A program made the position numbers and the translations under genes. From contig NZ_FOPY01000009.1 in NCBI RefSeq assembly GCF_900113605.1, positions 124,001 through 188,000 on the forward strand: a stretch of DNA of 64,000 nucleotides, in the 5' to 3' direction. Each line of letters opens with the position of its first letter. Within the stretch, counting starts at the first letter, position 1. The notes beneath the pieces were generated by a model. That model was not told the DNA's origin. It was given only the letters and a program-made list of their open reading frames with translations, and searched no databases. This document shows positions 57,104-64,000 of this stretch, in pieces. The DNA comes from Modicisalibacter xianhensis (GTDB lineage Bacteria > Pseudomonadota > Gammaproteobacteria > Pseudomonadales > Halomonadaceae).

Positions 57104-57904
57104 ATGAATCCTCCGCGTATACTGCTGGGCGTCAACATCGATCATATCGCCACCCTGCGTCAGGCCAGGGGAACCCGTTATCCCGATCCCGTTCAGGCTG
57201 CCCTGTTGGCCGAGGAGGCCGGCGCGGACGGAATCACCGTACATCTACGGGAAGACCGTCGGCATATCCAGGATCGCGACATTTTCATTCTTGCCGACGT
57301 GCTGAATACGCGCATGAATCTGGAAATGGCCGTCACTGAAGAAATGATCGCCCTGGCGGAGCGGGTGAAACCTGCACATGTCTGCCTGGTGCCCGAGAAG
57401 CGCGAAGAACTGACGACCGAGGGTGGGCTGGATGTCCTTGGCGGGCGCGAGCGAATTGCCGAGGCCTGTCGTAGGCTTGCCGCGGTCGGTTGCGATGTCT
57501 CGCTGTTCATCGACCCCGATCCCGACCAGATTCGTGCCGCCCTCGAGGTGGGTGCGCCGACCATCGAATTGCATACCGGCGCCTATGCGGAAGCGGCCGG
57601 GGACACGATGCGCGTCGAATATGAACGCATCGCCGCAGCCGCGGAACTGGCCAATGAACTGGGGCTGACCGTCAATGCCGGCCATGGGCTGCATTACCAC
57701 AATGTCGAGGCCATTGCGGCAATCCCCGGCCTGAACGAATTGAACATTGGCCATGCGATCATTGCCCGCGCCTTGTTTGTCGGCTTGAAAGACGCTGTCG
57801 CCGAAATGAAGCGACTGGTGATTGCCGGCCAGGAGGCCGGCTTCGTCGCGTCGCTGGAAAGCCACGACCACGAACATGACGAGGGTAGTGGCTGCTGTCA
57901 CTGA
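57104..57904 (+). CDS. pdxJ: Pyridoxine 5'-phosphate synthase with His/Cys-rich tail
   Basis: PdxJ makes pyridoxine phosphate from 1-deoxyxylulose-5-phosphate and 3-amino-2-oxopropyl phosphate, the last ring-forming step of vitamin B6 synthesis. Clear blocks are [47 protein letters not shown], and [14 protein letters not shown] 57104 follows a GGAG. The protein has 266 residues, about 20 more than usual. The extra end ([14 protein letters not shown]) is rich in His, Asp, Glu and Cys and looks metal-binding. Confidence 0.96.
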   Translation: MNPPRILLGVNIDHIATLRQARGTRYPDPVQAALLAEEAGADGITVHLREDRRHIQDRDIFILADVLNTRMNLEMAVTEEMIALAERVKPAHVCLVPEKREELTTEGGLDVLGGRERIAEACRRLAAVGCDVSLFIDPDPDQIRAALEVGAPTIELHTGAYAEAAGDTMRVEYERIAAAAELANELGLTVNAGHGLHYHNVEAIAAIPGLNELNIGHAIIARALFVGLKDAVAEMKRLVIAGQEAGFVASLESHDHEHDEGSGCCH

Positions 57905-57908
57905 TACG

Positions 57909-60614
57909 TCAGCGGGTCTGCAGTGCCTGCCAGTCACGCAGGCGCTGCATGGCCACGAACACCGCCTCAAGCATATCGCCGACCTCTGCCATCCCCTGCG
58001 TGCGCAGCCGGGTCTCCAGCGTTTCGCAAAGCAGGGCCAGTTGTGGCACGCCGGAATAGCGACATGCGCCGTTCAAGTAGTGCACGGCGTCGAGAAACGC
58101 TTCCTCGTCGTGCTGGGCATAGGTCTGGCGTAGGGTCTTCTCGCTGCCGTCCAGGCTGTCGAGCAGCAGCTTCAGGGTATCCTTGGCCAGGTTCGGGTTG
58201 CCGCCGGCCATCGCCCGGCCTAACTCCATGTCCACTACCGGCAGTTCGTCTTCCGTGGTGTGCCGCTCGTGTTTCGTGCGCAGCTTCAGCCGGATATCCA
58301 GATACGTTTCCAGTACCTTGGCCAGGGAGTGCTCCTCGAGTGGCTTGGTCAGGACTTCCTGCATGCCAGCATCCAGCAGCTGGCGTGTCTCTTCCTCCAG
58401 GGCATGGGCCGTCAAAGCGATATAAGGGCAGCTTGCCCAACTGCCTCCCAGGCGGCGCAAGGACTGCATGGCCTCGACACCACTCATGCCAGGCATGCGA
58501 ATGTCCATGAGCACGAGGCCGACAGAATGTTCATGGGCGAGCGCCAGCGCTTCCTCGCCACTGGCAGCAAGCAGGCATTCCACTCCCGCTTGGTCGAGCA
58601 GTTCCTTGACCAGCAATCGGTTGGAGAGGATGTCATCGACCACCATCACGCTATGGTGGCGAGCACGGTATGTGTCGGCGGCCTGCGGTTCGTCTTCGGA
58701 AACACTGGCTTCGACCTTGCCGAACAAGCGTCGGACGCTATCCGCAAGTTTTCCGCGTGCGATTGGCTTGGACAGGATATCGCTGTCCGGCGGCAAGTGC
58801 AGTTCGGTGACATCGTAGGGGTTGGTATTGACCAGGGCCAGAACCGGGCATTCCACGCCCGACAGGCAATCGTTCCAGCTTTGCAGGGCCTCGCCTCGTA
58901 GCTCCTCGCGACGCAGCCCCACGATCATCAGGTCGAAGTGGGCCGGCTCCAGGCCATGGCTGCCGCCAATGACATGTACTCTGGCTCCCCAGGATTCGAA
59001 GAGATGGGTCAGGGCGCGGCGTGTCGCATCATGCGGCTCGTAGATGGCCACGTGTGGGGCGTCCAGTTGCATCTCCGGATGACGTTCCATCTGACCGGCG
59101 CCGCCCAACCGCAGCGGCAACGTGAAACTGAACTCGCTACCCTGGCCGGGGCGGCTGGAGACGACGATCTGCCCTCCCATTTGTTCGACGAGCTGCTTGC
59201 AGATCATCAGGCCCAGGCCCGATCCGCCGTGATGGCGAGTGCGGGCCGTCGATACCTGACTGAAGGGCTGGAATAGTCGCTGCTGAAGCTCGGCGGAAAG
59301 CCCGATTCCCGTATCGCTGACCTTGACGCCCAGCATGGGCTCGCCTCCGTCCGATTCTTCGACGAGAACACGCACGATGACTTCGCCAGCTTCAGTGAAT
59401 TTCACGGCGTTGTGCACCAGATTGGTGAGCACCTGCTTGATACGCAGGGGGTCGCCGATGATTTCGGCAGGCACGTCGTCGTAGACCAGTCCAAGCAGTT
59501 GCAGGTCCTTCTGTTGGGACGAAGGCGCCTGGAGCGTCAAGACTTCGTCCACCATCGAAACCATGTCGATAGGCACCGACTCCAATTCGAGCTTGCCGGC
59601 CTCGATCTTGGAGAAATCGAGGATATCGTTGATCAACGAAAGCAAGTTGTCCGACGCCGTTTCCACATGCCCGAGCCAGTCGCGCTGACGGGTATCGAGC
59701 TGGCTGCGTCCGAGCAAGCGGCAGAAACCGATGATGCCGTTCAGGGGAGTGCGGATCTCGTGACTCATGTTGGCCAGGAACTCCGACTTGATGCGGTTGG
59801 CCTGCTGCGCCCGACGCCGGGCCATGTCGAGTTCGATATTCTGTATTTCGATGGTTTCCATCGACTCCTGAAGATCGGCAGTGGTCTGCTCGATCTGTTG
59901 GCGCATGTTGTTGCGGCTGTTGAGCAGGTGCTGACCTATGGCATTGATGGCCTGGGTCAAGGGAGCCAGTTCGTGGGGGCCTCGCGCGGGGAGCCGATAT
60001 TCGTAATCGCCGGTATTTAGCCGGATCAGTGCATCGCGCTGGGCAGCCAATACCGGGAAGAACCGGCGTTGAATGACATAGGCCAGGGCCAGCAGGATCA
60101 GGGCCATGCAAGCCCAGGCCAGGGCGTGGCTGGTCAACTGGCGATAGGTCATCAGCTCCAGTTCGCTATCGCTGATGGCCAGGTCCATCCAGTACTGGTT
60201 GCTGCGTACACCCCGTGAACCGCCTTGGGGCGTGACCACCGGAAGTGGCTTGATCATGCGCCAATGCTGCGCTTGCTCGGTCAGGGTCGTCTGGCTGGGC
60301 AAGGGCAGAGTCGGAACTGATTGGGTGGACCCCATGTGCAACAGGGGATCGCCGGAGCTCAACCTCAACGTGACCGACTGGACGCCCTGCAGGTCCAGAA
60401 TCCGTTGCGCCAGGTCATCGAGCCGGGCACGGTCCCCGGTATTGAGCGCCCCGAGCAACGAGGGGGAAAGAAGGTCGACGGCCTCTTCCATGCGCGTCTG
60501 CAACATGTCGAAGCGTTGCTGGCTGTCCTGAACCAGCAGGTAACCGGTATACATCAGGGTCAACAGTAACGGGACACCCAGCGTCAGTGCGAACAGGCGG
60601 TTTTTCAAGGCCAT
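57909..60614 (-). CDS. gacS: Hybrid sensor histidine kinase GacS/BarA
   Basis: This membrane kinase activates the GacA/UvrY regulator and through it the Rsm/Csr small RNAs. The 901-residue protein has two membrane helices (about 8-28 and 165-185) around a periplasmic sensor domain, then a HAMP linker. The kinase core has His285 in [11 protein letters not shown], and the ATP domain has NAVKFT and [13 protein letters not shown] degenerate receiver-like segment precedes the true receiver with Asp704 in [10 protein letters not shown]-terminal HPt domain has His845 in [11 protein letters not shown]. The tripartite layout and the neighbours cysM-rlmD-relA are typical of GacS/BarA. It converges with pdxJ, four bases apart. 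Confidence 0.95.
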   Translation of the reverse strand: MALKNRLFALTLGVPLLLTLMYTGYLLVQDSQQRFDMLQTRMEEAVDLLSPSLLGALNTGDRARLDDLAQRILDLQGVQSVTLRLSSGDPLLHMGSTQSVPTLPLPSQTTLTEQAQHWRMIKPLPVVTPQGGSRGVRSNQYWMDLAISDSELELMTYRQLTSHALAWACMALILLALAYVIQRRFFPVLAAQRDALIRLNTGDYEYRLPARGPHELAPLTQAINAIGQHLLNSRNNMRQQIEQTTADLQESMETIEIQNIELDMARRRAQQANRIKSEFLANMSHEIRTPLNGIIGFCRLLGRSQLDTRQRDWLGHVETASDNLLSLINDILDFSKIEAGKLELESVPIDMVSMVDEVLTLQAPSSQQKDLQLLGLVYDDVPAEIIGDPLRIKQVLTNLVHNAVKFTEAGEVIVRVLVEESDGGEPMLGVKVSDTGIGLSAELQQRLFQPFSQVSTARTRHHGGSGLGLMICKQLVEQMGGQIVVSSRPGQGSEFSFTLPLRLGGAGQMERHPEMQLDAPHVAIYEPHDATRRALTHLFESWGARVHVIGGSHGLEPAHFDLMIVGLRREELRGEALQSWNDCLSGVECPVLALVNTNPYDVTELHLPPDSDILSKPIARGKLADSVRRLFGKVEASVSEDEPQAADTYRARHHSVMVVDDILSNRLLVKELLDQAGVECLLAASGEEALALAHEHSVGLVLMDIRMPGMSGVEAMQSLRRLGGSWASCPYIALTAHALEEETRQLLDAGMQEVLTKPLEEHSLAKVLETYLDIRLKLRTKHERHTTEDELPVVDMELGRAMAGGNPNLAKDTLKLLLDSLDGSEKTLRQTYAQHDEEAFLDAVHYLNGACRYSGVPQLALLCETLETRLRTQGMAEVGDMLEAVFVAMQRLRDWQALQTR

Positions 60615-60670
60615 GTAGCGTCCAGCGAAATCAAATCAGCCGTCAGTATGCCACAGAGTTCAAGCCTGCC

Positions 60671-60699
60671 TGTCCAGTGCGGGGTGGCATGGATATAAT
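60671..60699 (+). promoter_or_regulatory. Candidate promoter of cysM
   Basis: A perfect -10 TATAAT (60694-60699) and a weak -35 TGTCCA (60671-60676) with a 17-base spacer lie about 70 bases before cysM, in the gap divergent from gacS. Confidence 0.5.
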
Positions 60700-60770
60700 G
60701 TTGGCCAAGAATTTTCGCCCAGTCGCTGTCGTTCGCGAGGCATTGTCTCTCGGCTAGTAAGGATAAGCCC

Positions 60771-61667
60771 ATGCAGTTTCCCACACTCGAGGATGTCGTC
60801 GGTAATACGCCATTGGTGCGCCTGCAGCGTATCGGTGCCGGCCGCAACAACACCCTGCTGGCCAAGCTCGAGGGCAACAACCCGGCCGGCTCGGTCAAGG
60901 ATCGGCCGGCGCTGTCGATGATCGGCCAGGCCGAGGCACGCGGGGAAATCGCACCGGGCGATACCCTGATCGAGGCAACGTCGGGCAATACCGGGATCGC
61001 CCTGGCCATGGCGGCCGCCATCAAGGGGTATCGGATGGTGCTGATCATGCCCGATAACGCCTCGAGCGAGCGTAAGCAGGCCATGGCAGCCTATGGTGCC
61101 GAATTGATCACCGTGACCAAGCAGCAGGGGATGGAAGGGGCGCGCGACCTCGCCCAATCGATGATCGACCGTGGCGAAGGCAAGCCGCTCAATCAGTTCG
61201 CCAATCCGGACAACCCCATGGCGCACTATCGCACCACCGGGCCCGAGCTATGGCAACAGACCGAAGGCAGCATTACCCATTTCGTCAGCTCGATGGGCAC
61301 GACCGGGACGATCATGGGCGTATCCCAATATCTCAAGGAGCGCAACCCGGCCATTCAAATCGTTGGCCTGCAGCCTGAGGATGGGGCCAGCATCGCGGGT
61401 ATTCGCCGTTGGCCTGAGGCGTACCTTCCGAGCATCTTCGACGCCAGCCGGGTGGATAGCGTACTCGACATCGGCCAGCATGAGGCCGAGGAGCACATGC
61501 GCCGCCTGGCCAGGGAAGAAGGCATCCTGGCGGGTGTCTCTTCCGGCGGCGCCCTTGCCGGGGCGCTGCGAATTGCCGAGCAGGTCGAGAATGCTGTGAT
61601 CGTGTTCATCGTATGCGATCGCGGGGACCGTTACCTGTCCACCGGCCTCTTTGCCCCGGATCTCTGA
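60771..61667 (+). CDS. cysM: Cysteine synthase B
   Basis: This PLP enzyme makes cysteine from O-acetylserine and sulfide or thiosulfate. The PLP lysine is in NPAGSVKDRPA, and EATSGNTGIALA and SSMGTTGTIMGVS bind the substrate and phosphate. A short active-site loop and the 298-residue length favour CysM over CysK. The ATG has an AAGGA site. rlmD starts three bases after the stop. Gene order gacS/cysM-rlmD-relA is shared with many gammaproteobacteria. Confidence 0.95.
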   Translation: MQFPTLEDVVGNTPLVRLQRIGAGRNNTLLAKLEGNNPAGSVKDRPALSMIGQAEARGEIAPGDTLIEATSGNTGIALAMAAAIKGYRMVLIMPDNASSERKQAMAAYGAELITVTKQQGMEGARDLAQSMIDRGEGKPLNQFANPDNPMAHYRTTGPELWQQTEGSITHFVSSMGTTGTIMGVSQYLKERNPAIQIVGLQPEDGASIAGIRRWPEAYLPSIFDASRVDSVLDIGQHEAEEHMRRLAREEGILAGVSSGGALAGALRIAEQVENAVIVFIVCDRGDRYLSTGLFAPDL

Positions 61668-61670
61668 ATC

Positions 61671-63035
61671 ATGGCCATGTTGGGAAAGCGACGCCCGTCC
61701 GCCCGGAAAGTGGCGCCGCGACGGCAATCCTCCCCTGTGGCTTCGTCCACAGATGATAGCCCAGGCATCGAGGTGGTCCGTCTGGCGCATGATGGCCGTG
61801 GCGTTGCCCGTAATGCCGAAGGCAAGACGCTGTTCATCGACCGTGCGTTACCCGGCGAGCGGGTGGATGTCGCAATCCACCGCAGCCGTAAGCGTTATGA
61901 CGAAGGCCATGTCCGGGCATGGCGGGTCACGTCCTCCGAGCGCGTCGACGCCTTCTGTCCACATTACGAACGCTGTGGAGGCTGCGACCTGCAGCACCTG
62001 GCACTCGACGCACAGCGGCATCACAAATCCCAGGTGCTGATCGAGCAGTTGGCGCGGCAGGGACTGTCGTTGCCCGGCGAGCCCCGCCTGCTGTCGGGTG
62101 CGGGTCAGGGCTATCGTCGACGCGCACGTATCGGCGTCAAGGTCGATGCGCAAGGCCGGGTGCATGTGGGGTTCCGCGAACGCAGTAGCCACCATCTCGT
62201 CGACATCGACTCCTGTCCGATTCTGGTGCCCGTGCTGGAAGCGCTGCTGCCTGCGCTACGCGAGTGTCTGGAGCGGCTTCAGTCGCCACGCCTGGTCGGG
62301 CATGTGGAATTGGTCGCCAGCGACCGGCAGGCGGCAGTCGTCATTCGTCAGTTACGAGACGATCCTGCAGACTGGCAGCGGTGGCAGGCATGGGCCACTG
62401 AGCAGGAGGTCGGCCTGGCGCGACTGGTCGGACGCAATGAGCCTCGGCTCGAGTGGTTCGGAAAAGCGCCTGACCTGAGCTATACCCTCAAAAGCAATGG
62501 ACATTCCCTGCGGCTGTCCTTCCTGCCTGGTGACTTCCTGCAGGTCAATGCCGAGGTCAACCAGCAAATGGTGTCGCTGGCGCTCGACTGGTTGCAGCCG
62601 GCAGGCAGTGACCGGGTGCTCGACCTGTTTGCCGGCGTGGGGAACTTTACGCTGGCGCTGGCGCCTCATGTGGCGCAGGTCATCGGCATCGAGGGCAGTC
62701 CCGACATGGTGACGCGCCTCAAGGACAACGCGCAGGGCAACGATTTGCATAATGTTGAAGCGAGGCAGGCCGATCTGGGGCAGGCGCCGGGACTTCAACC
62801 GTTGCCTGACCTCGTGGTGCTCGATCCGCCACGCGACGGTGCCGAGGCAGTTTGCCGCGCGCTAGGGCAGGAACCGGTATCGCGCATTCTCTATGTGTCC
62901 TGCGATCCAGCGACGCTGGCTCGCGATGCGGCACATCTTGTGCATGCCGGATACCGTATCACGCATGCTGCCGTCGCCGACATGTTCGCCCAGACGGCAC
63001 ATCTTGAGTCCATGCTCTTGTTCGAGCGTGGGTAG
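61671..63035 (+). CDS. rlmD: 23S rRNA (uracil-1939-C5)-methyltransferase RlmD
   Basis: RlmD methylates U1939 of 23S rRNA using S-adenosylmethionine. The N-terminal TRAM domain is followed by a 4Fe-4S site with Cys in FCPHYERCGGC and a fourth in DSCPIL. The methyltransferase domain has LDLFAGVGNFTLAL and VLDPPRDGA, and the catalytic Cys in LYVSCDPATLARD. A 40-residue basic and Ser-rich head precedes the TRAM domain. The length is 454 residues. Confidence 0.96.
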   Translation: MAMLGKRRPSARKVAPRRQSSPVASSTDDSPGIEVVRLAHDGRGVARNAEGKTLFIDRALPGERVDVAIHRSRKRYDEGHVRAWRVTSSERVDAFCPHYERCGGCDLQHLALDAQRHHKSQVLIEQLARQGLSLPGEPRLLSGAGQGYRRRARIGVKVDAQGRVHVGFRERSSHHLVDIDSCPILVPVLEALLPALRECLERLQSPRLVGHVELVASDRQAAVVIRQLRDDPADWQRWQAWATEQEVGLARLVGRNEPRLEWFGKAPDLSYTLKSNGHSLRLSFLPGDFLQVNAEVNQQMVSLALDWLQPAGSDRVLDLFAGVGNFTLALAPHVAQVIGIEGSPDMVTRLKDNAQGNDLHNVEARQADLGQAPGLQPLPDLVVLDPPRDGAEAVCRALGQEPVSRILYVSCDPATLARDAAHLVHAGYRITHAAVADMFAQTAHLESMLLFERG

Positions 63036-63086
63036 GGTTTGTGATGTTCCTGCCAGGATGGTCGGGAACAGGAGGGGTCCAATAAC

Positions 63087-64000
63087 ATGGTCAAGGTTCG
63101 TGAAGACCAGCCACTGGCCGCCAACGGCAGTGTCGATATCGGGGTTTGGCTCGCGCGTTTGCAGGACGATGTCGCGCTGCGCGACGTCGACGAAATGCGC
63201 TCGGCATGCGAGCTCGCCGAACGCCTGGCAAACGAGGCGGAAAAGCCCCACAAGGCTTGGCTCGAGGATGGTTCCAGTTTCCGAACCGGCCTGGAGATGG
63301 CCGATATTCTCAGTGAACTCAAGCTGGATCAGGAGGCGCTGGAAGCTGCCGTCCTCTATCGCGCCGTGCGCGAGGGAAGGATCACCCTCGAGGCTATAGA
63401 AAAGCGCTTCGGGGCGGGGGTGGCCCGGCTCATCGAGGGTGTCCTCAACATGGCCGCCATCAGTCAGCAGCAGGCACCCAGTCACGGCATGACCCAGCAC
63501 AACCAGCAGGACAACCTGCGCAAGATGCTGGTCACCATGATCGATGACGTGCGTGTCGCACTGATCAAGATTGCTGAGCGGACCTGTGCCTTGCGTCAGG
63601 TTCGCGAGGCGCCTCGTGACAAACGCCTGCGCGTGGCCCGGGAAGTCTTCGACATCTATGCGCCGCTGGCGCATCGTCTCGGTATCGGCCAGTTGAAGTG
63701 GGAACTGGAAGACCTGTCGTTTCGCTATCTGCATGAGGACGATTACAAGTCCATCGCCAAGCTGCTGGCCGAGAAACGGCTGGACCGCGACCACTACATC
63801 CAGGATGTCGTCTCCCGGCTGGAGCACTTACTCGAGGAGCATGGCATCTCGCGCTATCAGGTCGATGGCCGGGCCAAGCACATCTATTCCATCTGGCGCA
63901 AGATGAAGCGCAAGCGCATCGACTTCTCGCAGGTCTACGATGTGCGTGCCGTGCGTATCCTCGTCCCCGAAGTCACCGACTGCTACACCGCACTGGGCAT
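63087..64000 (+). CDS. relA: GTP pyrophosphokinase RelA (3' partial)
   Basis: RelA makes (p)ppGpp on stalled ribosomes in the stringent response. The window holds the first 304 residues. ATG 63087 follows an AGGAGG 11 bases upstream. The N-terminal hydrolase-like domain is degenerate: where bifunctional SpoT has an HD pair, this protein has LYRAVREGRITLEA. It should therefore only synthesise. The blocks VTMIDDVRVALIKIAERTCALR, PLAHRLGIGQLKWELEDL and YDVRAVRIL mark the start of the synthetase domain. The frame runs off the right edge. Confidence 0.96.
   Translation, partial: MVKVREDQPLAANGSVDIGVWLARLQDDVALRDVDEMRSACELAERLANEAEKPHKAWLEDGSSFRTGLEMADILSELKLDQEALEAAVLYRAVREGRITLEAIEKRFGAGVARLIEGVLNMAAISQQQAPSHGMTQHNQQDNLRKMLVTMIDDVRVALIKIAERTCALRQVREAPRDKRLRVAREVFDIYAPLAHRLGIGQLKWELEDLSFRYLHEDDYKSIAKLLAEKRLDRDHYIQDVVSRLEHLLEEHGISRYQVDGRAKHIYSIWRKMKRKRIDFSQVYDVRAVRILVPEVTDCYTALG

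Overview
The window is dense, GC-rich (around 60%) bacterial chromosome. It looks like a gammaproteobacterium of the Halomonadaceae type (Halomonas, Chromohalobacter and relatives). The support is the gene order rpoE-rseA-rseB-rseC-mucD-lepA-lepB-rnc-era-recO-pdxJ and gacS/cysM-rlmD-relA, the presence of GacS, PilZ and a PsrA-like operator, and an alternative complex III joined to an A2-type cytochrome oxidase. I see no tRNA or rRNA gene, insertion sequence, prophage, CRISPR array or integration scar. This is conserved backbone rather than an accessory island.

Layout. 1-5785: the distal part of a respiratory operon (ActE and ActF of alternative complex III, a small unknown membrane protein, oxidase subunits II, I, III and IV). 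5789-9676: exported DNA ligase LigB and periplasmic protease Prc on the minus strand. 9803-11101: aminopeptidase ApeB. 11183-14215: RNase E with a long leader, divergent from rluC. 14890-17608: rluC, a HAD phosphatase and sppA. 17605-18204: yceF on the minus strand. 18329-32149: a fatty-acid and envelope supercluster (yceD, rpmF, plsX, fabD, fabG, acpP, fabF, pabC, mltG, tmk, holB, pilZ, tatD, a DUF1285 gene, a UvrD-like helicase, sseA). 32224-35966: electron-transfer flavoprotein genes etfD (minus) and etfBA (plus). 36138-41252: a six-gene TonB2/TtpC-type energy transduction cluster. 41285-45922: xthA with a small basic protein (minus), then rhlB and dinG. 46025-47104: DAHP synthase. 47392-51913: the sigma-E envelope-stress module. 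52088-57904: lepA, lepB, rnc, era, recO, pdxJ. 57909-60614: gacS (minus). 60771-64000: cysM, rlmD and the 5' part of relA.

How the genes work together. Most genes sit in translationally coupled operons (ATGA, GTGA or TGATG overlaps). Global stress control is well represented: sigma-E with its anti-sigma factor and MucD protease, the GacS sensor kinase, and RelA. RNase E and RhlB, two partners of the RNA degradosome, are both present. The etf genes connect fatty-acid and amino-acid oxidation to the quinone pool that feeds the complex III/oxidase module.

I did not find a clearly undescribed multi-gene system. The items most worth a second look are regulatory or architectural: a near-leaderless start at yceD, the absence of a Shine-Dalgarno site at rhlB, a PsrA-like operator inside the etfD/etfBA promoter region, a Fur-like site before the TonB2 cluster, an exported NAD-dependent ligase with four cysteines that may form disulfides, a metal-binding-like tail on PdxJ, and an unknown single-pass protein in the complex III/oxidase operon.
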